Assembly: GCA_021158005.1 (NCBI GenBank)
Contig: JAGGVN010000058.1
Location: forward strand, 1-39,404
Origin: Candidatus Aerophobota bacterium
GTDB taxonomy: Bacteria > Aerophobota > Aerophobia > Aerophobales > JAGGVN01
Length of the DNA stretch: 39,404 bases
Reading direction: 5' to 3'
A program made the position numbers and the translations under genes. Under the pieces are notes generated by a model, which was given only the letters and a program-made list of their open reading frames with translations, did not search any database and had not been told where the DNA came from. How positions within the stretch are numbered: position 1 is the first letter of the stretch; every line of letters starts with the position of its first letter. Positions 26,001 to 33,759 of this stretch are shown piece after piece.

Positions 26001-28658
26001 TCCCGGGAGAGGTTTTCTCTCATAATGCCATTCTCTCTTTAATACTCGCAGTTGCAATTTCTTTCCCCAAACAATCTTTCCTTCAGGGTCTACACTGATA
26101 ACTTTAATTTTAACTTCTTTCCCTTCAGTAGTAAAAGTAGTGGAAGGCATTATCCCTATATAATACTCTCCTCGATGAATTATTGCTGTAGTGCGAGAAG
26201 CTATACTCTGACGAGAAGGATCGGTAACCTCTGCTTCTAAAAATAGATTAGCCGAACCTTTAAAACCAATTTCTTTAAGACTTTTTTTTAAATAAATTTT
26301 TCCTGAAGAGTCGAGTCTTCCCTCGCCGGATTCTATCAATTGGCTCTTATCTTCCTCTTGCCACCATCCTGGGCCAAAAAAATACTCTTTATAACCCGGA
26401 GGAGAAAAATGAAAAGGATTTAATCTCACTCTCCAGGAAGCTTTTTCCCCGCTCATGGGCGCACCAAAGAGATAGTTTCCTTCAATAACTATCTTACAAC
26501 TCTCTCCAAAAATATAACTCTTTTTATCGGTCTGCACACTTACCTCAAAGTTAGCGGCACGGAAGTCTTCTACCCGGAAAGAACCCCCAAAAGTGCTTTC
26601 GGGATGTTTACTCCTCTCCTCTTTGCTTTCAAAAGGAGAGACCTGCATACGATAATATCCCGAAGGAGCATTTTTATCCAGTATTAAAGAAAGGGAAAAA
26701 GATCCGTAAGAAGAGAGAGTTATATTTTTTTTGAGAATTTCTTCATCCCGAGAGTTCTTTACAGAAATCCATAATTCTTTTATCTGGGGAATTTTCCACT
26801 CTCCCTTCTCTTTCTCCCTTATTATCCCCTTCAGGTAAACTTTCTCACCCGGTCTATAAAGTCCTCTATCAGTAAAGAGAAAACCCGCAAATTTCTGAGG
26901 AAGTGGTCCCCAATCATAGGAAATACCAAACTGATAAGGGAGAATCCCCCTTCCCCAATCAGAATTAATAAAAGCAGTGTCTTCTCCCTTAATAACCAAT
27001 ACCCATTGGCGAGGTTTCATTCCCTCTTTTTCTGCTTTTATTCCCAGGGCTTTCCATCCTGGTGTAGAGACCATTCCTTGAGAATCAGTTTTCCCCCTCC
27101 AGAAGACTTTATTAGAGTCGTCCCTTATTTCCACCAGAGCTCCCTCTATAGGAGCAGATGTTTCCAGTTCAGTTACCCAGATAAGATTATTCTCAGAAGA
27201 AAATTTGGCGGTAACCCCCATTTTCGTAATCTGAATAAACACTCTTTTAAATCTTTGATACTTCTCTACTTCGGGAATGAAAAGTTCTATAAAAACAGAG
27301 CCATATTGCTTTTGGCCTAATATTTCTTTTATTTTTATAGAATCTACTATTTTTTGATTTCTGGGTCCCCCTATTTTCCATTCTTTCTTTATTTCAAAGA
27401 AATCTTTAAGATCCTCAATTTCTCTGCTCGACCAGAAAATTTCCTTTCGGGAAAGAAGAGGAATAACTTCCTCTACATCTAATGACTTTGCTCTAAGTCT
27501 CACCTTTTGTATATTCATAAAAACAATTGGGTAGAGAAGATCTTCGTAAGCTTCGAGAACAGCCCATCCGGTAGACATAGAAATCCAGGGAGAATAAGGG
27601 CCGGTAGTAAGATTAAAATTTATCTCTTCATCAAGAGAATTTCCAAATCTGTCTTTAAGGTTAGGAGAAAGAGTAACCTTATAGAGAGTATCGGGTCTTA
27701 AATTTAAATATAAGTAAAGGCGGGAAGTGGAATAATCAGATTTATAGTAATATTCGGGTATATCTACTTCGGGTTTAAAAGAAATATTCCTGGCTAACTC
27801 CTTATAAGAAACAGGATTACTGAAATTAATAGCTATTCCTTCACCAGGATGAAGATAAGATTTATCTATACTTAAGAATCTGAAGAATCCATAAGTAGAG
27901 AAGTTAAATTTATACTCCCGGGACATACCCAGGGGACCTTCTTTTCCAGGAAGACCTTTAAGTATCTTCACCTCATAAAAGCACCCGGGTTTAAAGCTCT
28001 TCAGAGGTTCTAAAATAAGGACCTCTTTTTCCTCAGCTTGAAGATTTCGCTCTTTTATTTCATCCAGGGTCAGATATCTTAACTTAAAAGGAAGGGAAAT
28101 TTTCTTTTTTCCCGGAGAGCTTTCATTAATCTCTAAAAAGTCTTTCGCTTTTTCAAGAGATATTTTCTGATTGAATTGAAGCATAACTATTTCGTTTAAG
28201 TCAATCCATTTGGCTTTATTTCGAGGCCAGTGGTAAACGACCTTTGGTCGGGGAGTTTCTAAGAACCAGGTATAATCTTCTCTTAAGATCTCTCCAGAGA
28301 GGGAGGAGGTCCCTCGAGGGAGAGTAAGGATGAACTTACTTGCATAAGGCAGCCTTCCCTTCTCGGGGAGAAAGACTAAAGTGCGTGTCCCCATCCAGCG
28401 ATATTTTCCGGGGATAGGAGGCTCAATAAGAAGAGGACCTGTTCCTTTCCCTTCAGGGAGTTCCTGTAAGGAAACCATTGGTTGATTAAAACTGACAATG
28501 ATTGCAGAAGTTTCTCCTATATTTTCTACAGGACCTTGAGGTATAGTGGAAAGAATTTTAATTTCTTCTGCAAAAATGGAAGAATATCCCCATTTTGTAA
28601 AAATAAGGAGGGTTAATGTTCCCACCAAAAATAAGAACCTTTGTCTTTTTTTTAACAT
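23046..28658 (-). CDS. Bacterial alpha-2-macroglobulin with thioester motif
   Basis: A periplasmic protease trap of 1870 residues, typical for bacterial A2M. After an N-terminal signal peptide come Ig-like domains (STIPQGPVENIGETSAIIVSF, residues 35-350). MG domains follow near residue 590 (LFTDRGLYRPGEKVYLKGI), then a bait-type loop rich in Gly near 1150 (GRSPGGGGGMEKFAG). The A2M domain reads WNPSVEIGPHGWGEVVFKLP. The thioester motif CLEQ is intact, with C1390 in YPYHCLEQELSR, and the helical thioester domain follows to about 1650. No lipobox Cys is seen after the signal, unlike YfhM. The pair with PbpC is thought to guard the periplasm and repair the wall when foreign proteases break in. 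SD CTGGAG. Confidence 0.96.
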   Translation of the reverse strand: MLKKRQRFLFLVGTLTLLIFTKWGYSSIFAEEIKILSTIPQGPVENIGETSAIIVSFNQPMVSLQELPEGKGTGPLLIEPPIPGKYRWMGTRTLVFLPEKGRLPYASKFILTLPRGTSSLSGEILREDYTWFLETPRPKVVYHWPRNKAKWIDLNEIVMLQFNQKISLEKAKDFLEINESSPGKKKISLPFKLRYLTLDEIKERNLQAEEKEVLILEPLKSFKPGCFYEVKILKGLPGKEGPLGMSREYKFNFSTYGFFRFLSIDKSYLHPGEGIAINFSNPVSYKELARNISFKPEVDIPEYYYKSDYSTSRLYLYLNLRPDTLYKVTLSPNLKDRFGNSLDEEINFNLTTGPYSPWISMSTGWAVLEAYEDLLYPIVFMNIQKVRLRAKSLDVEEVIPLLSRKEIFWSSREIEDLKDFFEIKKEWKIGGPRNQKIVDSIKIKEILGQKQYGSVFIELFIPEVEKYQRFKRVFIQITKMGVTAKFSSENNLIWVTELETSAPIEGALVEIRDDSNKVFWRGKTDSQGMVSTPGWKALGIKAEKEGMKPRQWVLVIKGEDTAFINSDWGRGILPYQFGISYDWGPLPQKFAGFLFTDRGLYRPGEKVYLKGIIREKEKGEWKIPQIKELWISVKNSRDEEILKKNITLSSYGSFSLSLILDKNAPSGYYRMQVSPFESKEERSKHPESTFGGSFRVEDFRAANFEVSVQTDKKSYIFGESCKIVIEGNYLFGAPMSGEKASWRVRLNPFHFSPPGYKEYFFGPGWWQEEDKSQLIESGEGRLDSSGKIYLKKSLKEIGFKGSANLFLEAEVTDPSRQSIASRTTAIIHRGEYYIGIMPSTTFTTEGKEVKIKVISVDPEGKIVWGKKLQLRVLKREWHYERKPLPGGGWKWVSKKEDKEKASYQITSQEKPTLCSFSPESTGLYLLEARGEDSRGNKILSGSYFYVSGKAYSFWKRRDDDKVELVADAQNYHPGDIAKVLIKSPYEKAKALITVERERIMKSWVEEIRGTGDTLEIPIIQDYIPNIFLSIILLKEKGLKKDNLQEDLEKSSFKIGYIKLSVDPVEKHLQVEVIPNKEEYSPGEEVRLAINVENYLGQGVSSEVSVAVVDMGVLNLIGYKTPDAFKTFYAQRPLSVKTSEIRSYVIEEIKRGVKGRSPGGGGGMEKFAGIAMREKFIPTAYWNPSVEIGPHGWGEVVFKLPDNLTTFKVMVTAHTKDSLFGSGEERLIVKKPLLLKSTLPRFARRGDSFQAGVVVYNYTGKEGEVQVSGEAEGIILEGKKVHKVFLKSGESREIKFLFKANKRGEAKFFFKAVMGNYSDGLALTLPVCLPRHTESVALLGSSSKEFIPSEEIFIPEDIYPDIGEIKIAISSTLLYSLKDPLVSLINYPYHCLEQELSRIFPLILFKNIEKSLSSSLPGGKSREEMIKKVLSEVPLYQRANGGFSYWKDSSYDSPYLTCYTLFILKKAQEYGYQVPSRTIEKGLGYLKNLLHGKLEKKKYPYNLLSWRSSQAFALYVLSLFGESEPAYKEYLYRKREEMPLFARAFLLKAIHLGGKDKEMEEEIVRSLINKIKISPTRAYFDEGKRIPWVFHSNLRTTAIILQALMEIEKEPPMTPQIIKWLIDKQRNPRKSTQDNAYLFYALADYFHRYEKEEPEFKVKVQLAGKTVFEDNFKGRSKKISEKQISIASLKKGESLPLKIYKEGKGQIYYEVRMNYFPIKRLQPRDEGIAVFKYFETLEGERVENSFRAGDLLVVTLKIVIPQERYFVVVNDPLPAGFVPLNPSFKTESKELIREVEKRRDKFWWQGFRHMEMYNEKVLLFADHLSPGIYTHTYLVRITTPGIYHLPPTVAEEMYTPEVFGRSAEKEIVIQR

Positions 28659-28805
28659 TTTTTGTCTCCAGGCAAAATATTTTTATATTCTTATCCCTCT
28701 TCTTTCCGAGACCTCTTCAAGGGTGTGCCTGATGTAGGTTTTTTAAGAATAAACCTCGATACTACTGGAGACGGGGGCAATCCTGTGCATCTCAAGAACT
28801 AAGAA

Positions 28806-29819
28806 CTAATGACTAATTTCTTTAACTTTTACCTCCTTGCATAAAGAAGCTGATCGGTAAATAGCTTGAGTAAGAATGGTTACTTTCAAAGCATCTTCGG
28901 GAGGAGAGATAATCTCTTTACCTTCGAAGATAGCCTCAATAAAATTAGTATCGGGGTTTGAAGCAGGGGGAAGGTTTTGGGGTTTAAAGATATTTCCTTC
29001 TTTATCCTGAACATAGACTTTGTTATTCCGAAGGAGTAAATTACCCTGGGAACCCCAGATAGAAAGCTCCCAGTGATGATGGTCGTCTCCGATGACAGAG
29101 ATATTTCCTAAGGCACCGTTACTAAACTTTAAAGAAATAGCCGAGTTTATATCGACTTTTTCTCCTTTATTCTCCATAAAACTATATACTCTCTCAGCGG
29201 TCAGATTGCTTAGCCAGAGAAGAATATCTAAAAGATGAGAACCAGAATCAATTAGCATTCCTCCTCCGCTAAATTCTGGGTCTAAACGCCATAATCTATT
29301 CGTTCTTTTCACTCTTACGCGCCAGTCCTGAGTTATCAAAGCTGAAATAAACTGGATTTCACCTATTCTTTTCTCTTCCATAATTTTTCGAGCATATCTG
29401 TAAATTGGCTCATAGCGGAGCTGATAAGAAACCACAACTTTTTTCTTTCTGATTCTGGCTTCCTCAATTATTTTTTTAGCCTCGCCGATTTCTGTAGTCA
29501 TAGGTTTTTCTACCAGAACATGCATATCTCTTCGCAGAGCTTCCATAATTTGAGGAAAATGGAGAGTATGAGGAGTAAATATACCTACAGCGTCTAAATT
29601 AACCTCAGAAAACATCTCTTTATAATCACTAAAAACAGCCACTCTCTCCCTTCTAAGAGAGAATATTTTTTCTTTTATCTTCTGGGCTTTATTTTGATTT
29701 ATATCTACCAGAGCAGTCAATTCTACTTCGGGAATATTCAAGAGTCGATTTATATGTCCATAACTTATACTTCCACATCCTATGATTCCTATGCGGATCT
29801 TCTTATAATTTTTTTCCAT
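28806..29819 (-). CDS. Gfo/Idh/MocA-family oxidoreductase (second copy in operon)
   Basis: A 337-residue NAD(P)-dependent sugar or polyol dehydrogenase. The Rossmann start IRIGIIGCGSISYGHINRL, the VGIFTPHTLHF strand and the EKPMTTEIGEAK motif (Lys-Pro of the active site) are clear. In the C-terminal domain DPEFSGGGMLIDSGSHLLDILLWL carries the usual Gly-Gly and Asp-x-x-x-His residues. It is the last gene of a four-gene minus-strand operon with IolB 55 bases upstream, which suggests inositol or uronate-type substrates. An AAAAAGGAG site precedes the ATG. It is only moderately similar to the first Gfo/Idh gene of this operon, so each likely has its own substrate. Confidence 0.9.
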   Translation of the reverse strand: MEKNYKKIRIGIIGCGSISYGHINRLLNIPEVELTALVDINQNKAQKIKEKIFSLRRERVAVFSDYKEMFSEVNLDAVGIFTPHTLHFPQIMEALRRDMHVLVEKPMTTEIGEAKKIIEEARIRKKKVVVSYQLRYEPIYRYARKIMEEKRIGEIQFISALITQDWRVRVKRTNRLWRLDPEFSGGGMLIDSGSHLLDILLWLSNLTAERVYSFMENKGEKVDINSAISLKFSNGALGNISVIGDDHHHWELSIWGSQGNLLLRNNKVYVQDKEGNIFKPQNLPPASNPDTNFIEAIFEGKEIISPPEDALKVTILTQAIYRSASLCKEVKVKEISH

Positions 29820-29874
29820 TTTTTATCTCCTTTTTGAGAACAGGGTAATGTCTAAGCTTTATCCTTCATTATAA

Positions 29875-30696
29875 CTATTTTTCTTTTACCCAGCTATGTT
29901 TAGGGTCATCTGACCAGGCTCCGTATCTTCTTTCTTCTCCCGCCAAACACCATAAATAACAGAGCTGATAGCCGGCCGCAGCTACTACCGGATGATAACC
30001 CCGAGGAATAACGATAGTATCATTATTTTCAATTACATAAACCTCATTGAGAGGATTATCTTCATCGGGAGAAGTATATATTCTTTGAATACCAAATCCT
30101 TGAGAGGGTTTAATCTGAAAAAAGTATATCTCCTCTAAGGGGGCTTCGTGGGGGGGATTATGAATGTCGTGTTTGTGAGGAGGATAGCTTGACCAGTTCC
30201 CCGGAGGATTAAAAGTTTCTCCAAATAAAATTCTATCTGCTTCCACATTTTTTCCTACGCAGGTATATACTTTTCTTTTCCAGTTCCCAGAACCAGGAAT
30301 ATTCAACTTAACTTCCTCCGGTCTAATTAGCCTCGCAGAAGTCTTTTTCTTAGCCGGCGCTTTAAAAATAGCTATTTCTAATAAATTTGAGCAAGATTTT
30401 AAAAGATATTTTGTGCCCTTAGGAATATAAACTACGGTGGGAATACTCGAAAAAACATCAGTTCTTCCTCCCACTTCTGACCAGTTTATTTTTCTTCCTT
30501 CATCTTCTATCTCTATGTCACTTTTTCCCCTTAAAATATCGAGAACTATTTCTCTATCTTTACTTTCCTCTGAGTATCTCTCTTCTTCTTTAAGAAGTAA
30601 TCTGCCAAATTCCAAATACTTTAAAGGTGCATTTTCAGGACTCACTATCACCTGATATCCTTCTTTTAATGAACTTGCTTTGTATAAAAGATTCAT
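29875..30696 (-). CDS. iolB: 5-deoxy-glucuronate isomerase (IolB-like)
   Basis: A 273-residue bicupin of the KduI/IolB family, the right length for IolB. The C-terminal cupin carries the metal ligands in YPPHKHDIHNPPHEAPLEEIYFFQ (written in part here: PPHKHD, EEIYFF) and a later H in IPRGYHPVVAAAGYQLCYLW. IolB converts 5-deoxy-glucuronate to 5-keto-2-deoxygluconate in myo-inositol breakdown. Other inositol genes (iolC, iolD, iolE) are not in the window, so a related role in another sugar-acid route is possible. It lies 21 bases after the UroD-family gene and has an AAGGAGG site before the ATG. Confidence 0.87.
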   Translation of the reverse strand: MNLLYKASSLKEGYQVIVSPENAPLKYLEFGRLLLKEEERYSEESKDREIVLDILRGKSDIEIEDEGRKINWSEVGGRTDVFSSIPTVVYIPKGTKYLLKSCSNLLEIAIFKAPAKKKTSARLIRPEEVKLNIPGSGNWKRKVYTCVGKNVEADRILFGETFNPPGNWSSYPPHKHDIHNPPHEAPLEEIYFFQIKPSQGFGIQRIYTSPDEDNPLNEVYVIENNDTIVIPRGYHPVVAAAGYQLCYLWCLAGEERRYGAWSDDPKHSWVKEK

Positions 30697-30717
30697 AATT
30701 CCTCCTTTTTTAGTTTG

Positions 30718-31866
30718 TCATCGTCGGTAGCTTCCATATTTCAAACCAGAATCTATATACTGGATAATGTTTTCTTTTATCTTTGGATTTAAAGGAGTAG
30801 TAAGAGGCATCGCTGTAGGCAGGAGAACAAATCTTCCTCCGGGTGCACCTTCTTCTAATGTCTTCTTTATAAGAGCATCCATCTCATTCTTTGAATAAAC
30901 TTCAAAACATCTCTCCTCCACATTTCCCATCAAAGTAATCTCTTTACCTACTCTTCTTTTAAGTTCCCTGAGTTCAATATCTCCATTGGGTGGTGGTTCT
31001 ATAGGGTCCAGGGCATCGGGAGACATTGAAGAAATTTTATCCAGAACTTTTCCTATTTTTCCATGGCAGTGAATTCTGGAAAAACCTCCATAAGAGCGAA
31101 TTAAAGAAATAAGTTCTTTATCGTATTTGACAACGAATTTATCAAAATAAGAAGGAGAAAGATAAGGAGGGGTAGCATATTCGGGGCCTACTATTCGGAA
31201 AAGAGTAATTACTCCGTTTTTCAAAAGATATTCCAGATAATTATAAACTCTCTCATAAGCATTATCTAAGAGTTTGGTTATTATCTTCTCTTCAGTGAGA
31301 GTAAAAATAAGAAAATCGGAAAAGGAGAAAAGTTCGGCTACTAAACATAAAGGGTCAGGCAAATCTACTAATAGAATCCCTTCATCCCCTAATTTCTCAT
31401 CAGCTTCTTTAAATCCCTCTACTTTTGGAAAAACAGGAGTATAAGGAAGAGATAAAACCTTTTTTATATCATCTATACTCTTACAGAAAGGCTCTTTCGT
31501 CCAGCTCGTATGTATTCCTTCCTCTTCCCATCTTATACTCTGGATTTCCCCTTCAGGAGTATTAATTATAGTTTTGGTGAGTTTTCTTTTACCCTCAAGC
31601 CATTTTTCTTCTTTTAAATCGCTTTCTTCTATTTGGGTGAAAAAGAAGGTCCTCCTCCCTTCCCAATCTGGAGACCAAAAATACATCTTGTCTGTCTTAC
31701 CTTTCGCATAATTTAAAATCTCCACATATTCTGGAGCTTGATAGATCCAGGAATCATAAAAACCATCAAATTCATATAAGGACAGAGGAACCCTGTCTGT
31801 GGGTTCTCCTTTTAAAATTTTCAGAAGACGTTCTCGGGAACTATAAGAACCTATTTTAGAGGAAAT
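30718..31866 (-). CDS. Uroporphyrinogen decarboxylase (URO-D) family protein, probable AUU start
   Basis: A URO-D fold protein (also found in MtaA/CmuA-type methyltransferases), about 382 residues from the start chosen here. The family N-terminus is unmistakable as SSRERLLKILKGEPTDRVPL, followed by barrel motifs such as LVDLPDPLCLVAELF, FRIVGPEYATPPYLSPSYFD and RIHCHGKIGKVLDKI, whose His and Cys (HCHGK) may bind metal. This N-terminus lies upstream of the first ordinary start codon (GTG 31725), and no ATG, GTG or TTG exists between the preceding in-frame stop and it. An ATT at 31866-31864 with an AGGGAGG site (31881-31875) eight bases before is the best start. The gene overlaps the end of the Gfo/Idh gene. 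The function is unknown; there is no haem pathway here. Confidence 0.75.
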   Translation of the reverse strand: MSSKIGSYSSRERLLKILKGEPTDRVPLSLYEFDGFYDSWIYQAPEYVEILNYAKGKTDKMYFWSPDWEGRRTFFFTQIEESDLKEEKWLEGKRKLTKTIINTPEGEIQSIRWEEEGIHTSWTKEPFCKSIDDIKKVLSLPYTPVFPKVEGFKEADEKLGDEGILLVDLPDPLCLVAELFSFSDFLIFTLTEEKIITKLLDNAYERVYNYLEYLLKNGVITLFRIVGPEYATPPYLSPSYFDKFVVKYDKELISLIRSYGGFSRIHCHGKIGKVLDKISSMSPDALDPIEPPPNGDIELRELKRRVGKEITLMGNVEERCFEVYSKNEMDALIKKTLEEGAPGGRFVLLPTAMPLTTPLNPKIKENIIQYIDSGLKYGSYRR

Positions 31867-32888
31867 TTTATGGACCTCCCTGTGCGAGAAGACTTATATA
31901 TTCCTAAAATAATTTCTACTGCTTTTCTTCCCTCTTCTCCATTGACTAAGGGCTCTCGATTCTCTCTTATGGCTTTCACCATTTCCTCAATTTGCACTCT
32001 ATGTCCTTCTTTTCCCATTGCCGTGGGTTTTGCTGATGTTCCTGTCTTCTTTTCCTCAGTTTCTTCCTTAATTTTGCTTTTTTCTCCTTGAAATTCCCAG
32101 CGGGTAATCTTCTCATCCTCTATTATTACTGTTCCTCTTTCTCCGTGAATTTCCAGTTTTCGAGAAAACCCTGGATAAACAGAGGTCGTTGCCTCAATTA
32201 CACCCAAAGCTCCGTTTTTAAAGTTCACTACCGCCGTAGCTGTATCTTCTACTTCAATTTTCCGAGCTAAGGTCTTTGTATAGGCATAAAGAGAATCTAC
32301 GGGTCCCATAATATATTGAAGAAGATCTACCCCGTGAATAGCTTGATTCATTAGAGCTCCTCCTCCATCGAGTTTCCAGGTTCCTCTCCATTTTCCACTA
32401 TCGTAATATTCCTGAGAGCGATACCATTTATTATACATATCCCCCAATACTAACTTTCCTAACTTTCCTTCATTTATAGCTTTCTTTAATTTTTTTACAG
32501 AGGGAAGAAATCTACTTTGGAAAATCACTTCCAGCTTTACATTTGCTTTCCGGCAGGCGGAAATCATCTCATCACACTTTTCTAAGGTGATTTCCATTGG
32601 TTTTTCTACTATTATATGTTTGCCTGCTTTTGCCGCTTCTATGGCTATTTCTCCATGTGTTCCACTGGGAGTACAGATATTAACTACATCTATATCATCT
32701 CTTTCTAACATCTTACGATAGTCACTATACCAATCGACTTTATTTTCCTGAGCTACTTTCTTCGCTCTTTCTTCAACCATATCGGAGACAGCTATAAGCT
32801 TTGCTCCCTCTGTGTGAATAATGCCATAAATATGCCAGGGAGTAATCACTCCACAGCCGATTACTCCAAATCCCAGTTCTTTAGCCAT
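31851..32888 (-). CDS. Gfo/Idh/MocA-family oxidoreductase (first copy in operon)
   Basis: A 345-residue NAD(P)-dependent oxidoreductase. The Rossmann motif is LGFGVIGCGVITPWHIYGII. CTPSGTHGEIAIEAAKAGKH and IVEKPMEITLEKCDEM (active-site Lys-Pro) follow, and the substrate domain has GGGALMNQAIHGVDLLQYIM. The start is set at ATG 32888 because a GGAGGAGG site sits six bases before it; an upstream in-frame ATG at 32906 contains that site in its own codons. It is the first gene of an operon with UroD-family, IolB and a second Gfo/Idh gene. Its last bases overlap the URO-D coding region. The substrate is likely a sugar or cyclitol. Confidence 0.9.
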   Translation of the reverse strand: MAKELGFGVIGCGVITPWHIYGIIHTEGAKLIAVSDMVEERAKKVAQENKVDWYSDYRKMLERDDIDVVNICTPSGTHGEIAIEAAKAGKHIIVEKPMEITLEKCDEMISACRKANVKLEVIFQSRFLPSVKKLKKAINEGKLGKLVLGDMYNKWYRSQEYYDSGKWRGTWKLDGGGALMNQAIHGVDLLQYIMGPVDSLYAYTKTLARKIEVEDTATAVVNFKNGALGVIEATTSVYPGFSRKLEIHGERGTVIIEDEKITRWEFQGEKSKIKEETEEKKTGTSAKPTAMGKEGHRVQIEEMVKAIRENREPLVNGEEGRKAVEIILGIYKSSRTGRSIKFPLK

Positions 32889-32918
32889 ATTCATCCTCCT
32901 CCACATTTTCTACCATTC

Positions 32919-32946
32919 ATTATATTCGCATTTCTTAAGTTGTCAA
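32919..32946 (-). promoter_or_regulatory. Consensus promoter of the Gfo-UroD-IolB-Gfo operon
   Basis: On the minus strand a perfect TTGACA (32946-32941) and a perfect TATAAT (32924-32919) are 16 bases apart, 30 bases upstream of the chosen ATG. Confidence 0.7.
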
Positions 32947-33027
32947 AAAACAGGATATCAATGAGAATGAGACTTTCTCTTAAAATTTTAAGGAAAAGCC
33001 AGTACTGACCTACCTCTTACAGAGCAC

Positions 33028-33058
33028 TTGACACCCGGGAAAATTATATTATTATAAT
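33028..33058 (+). promoter_or_regulatory. Promoter of the Fur-headed iron/Fe-S gene island
   Basis: A perfect TTGACA (33028-33033) and a perfect TATAAT (33053-33058) are 19 bases apart. The -10 box overlaps the start of a Fur box, the arrangement expected for direct repression. Confidence 0.6.
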
Positions 33059-33074
33059 AATGAAAATCATTATC
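33056..33074 (+). promoter_or_regulatory. Fur box
   Basis: AATAATGAAAATCATTATC matches the classic 19-base Fur consensus GATAATGATAATCATTATC at 17 of 19 positions and is palindromic around its centre. It lies between the -10 box and the fur-family start codon at 33103. I infer iron-dependent self-repression and control of the genes downstream. Confidence 0.78.
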
Positions 33075-33102
33075 AATATAATTGAAGATCAGGAGTAGAA
33101 AA

Positions 33103-33564
33103 ATGCCGGGGCCTCCTTGGAGTCATCAAAGATTAAGGAACAGGGGATTCCGGTTAACTTTGCCGCGGCAGGCAGTTTTGAATATCTTTAACCAGAATCC
33201 TCGGCATTTAACTGCCGAAGAGGTATTTTTCTTAGTTCATAGAAATTACCCCGGGATTGGTTTAGCTACTGTATACCGCACCCTGAATCTTTTAACTCAA
33301 ATGAGACTCATTCACAAATTTAACTTTGGTGATGGACGTAATCGCTATGAATTGGCTTCTAAATTTAAAAAGAAATACCATCATTTAGTCTGTGTGCAGT
33401 GTGGGAAGATAATTGACTATGATAGTCCTACAGAAAAAGAAGCAGATTCTATTAAAGAGATAGAAAAAGAGTTAGTCAATAAATATAAATTTAAAATAAA
33501 TTCCTATCAGATACATTTTTACGGAATATGCAAGGACTGTCAAAATAAGCAAGGAGGTGAGTAA
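33103..33564 (+). CDS. Fur-family transcriptional regulator
   Basis: A 153-residue metal-dependent repressor. The N-terminal winged helix reads FRLTLPRQAVLNIF, then HLTAEEVFFLV and GLATVYRTLNLLTQMRLIHK. The dimer part has HHLVCVQCGKIIDY and ends in YGICKDCQ, giving two CxxC pairs (C97/C100 and C143/C146) for the structural zinc. The ATG is set by an AGGAG site at 33091-33095; an upstream TTG at 33082 is less likely. Whether it senses iron (Fur), peroxide (PerR) or zinc (Zur) cannot be settled from sequence; the promoter site is of the iron-type Fur consensus. Its stop lies one base before the next gene's start codon, with the next gene's ribosome-binding site inside its own end. Confidence 0.9.
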   Translation: MPGPPWSHQRLRNRGFRLTLPRQAVLNIFNQNPRHLTAEEVFFLVHRNYPGIGLATVYRTLNLLTQMRLIHKFNFGDGRNRYELASKFKKKYHHLVCVQCGKIIDYDSPTEKEADSIKEIEKELVNKYKFKINSYQIHFYGICKDCQNKQGGE

Positions 33565-33565
33565 A

Positions 33566-33715
33566 ATGCCAAGAGGCTTTGGCAGAAGAGGTTTTTGGTG
33601 GCGAGGATACTGGGGATGGTATTCTTTCTATAGGCCATGGATACCTCGATGGTGGATGACTCCTTATCTTCCCTATTGGGCTCCTTATATTCCTTATGCT
33701 CCTTATTGGGTATAA
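33566..33715 (+). CDS. 49-residue Trp/Tyr/Pro-rich small protein
   Basis: A short gene starting at an ATG with an AAGGAGGTGAG site, placed one base after the fur-family stop. The product begins MPRGFGRRGFWWRGYWGWYS and ends in repeated Pro-Tyr units (PYLPYWAPYIPYAPYWV). About half of its residues are aromatic or proline and there are no cysteines. The MPRG start resembles the DUF5320-type proteins downstream (MPRGNGTGP, MPAGDGTGP). It has no signal peptide or plain membrane helix. The excellent ribosome site and operon position argue that it is a real gene; the function is unknown. Confidence 0.72.
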   Translation: MPRGFGRRGFWWRGYWGWYSFYRPWIPRWWMTPYLPYWAPYIPYAPYWV

Positions 33716-33759
33716 TTAGGAATTGAAAAATAATAAAAAATGAAGAGGAGGTGAAAAAA

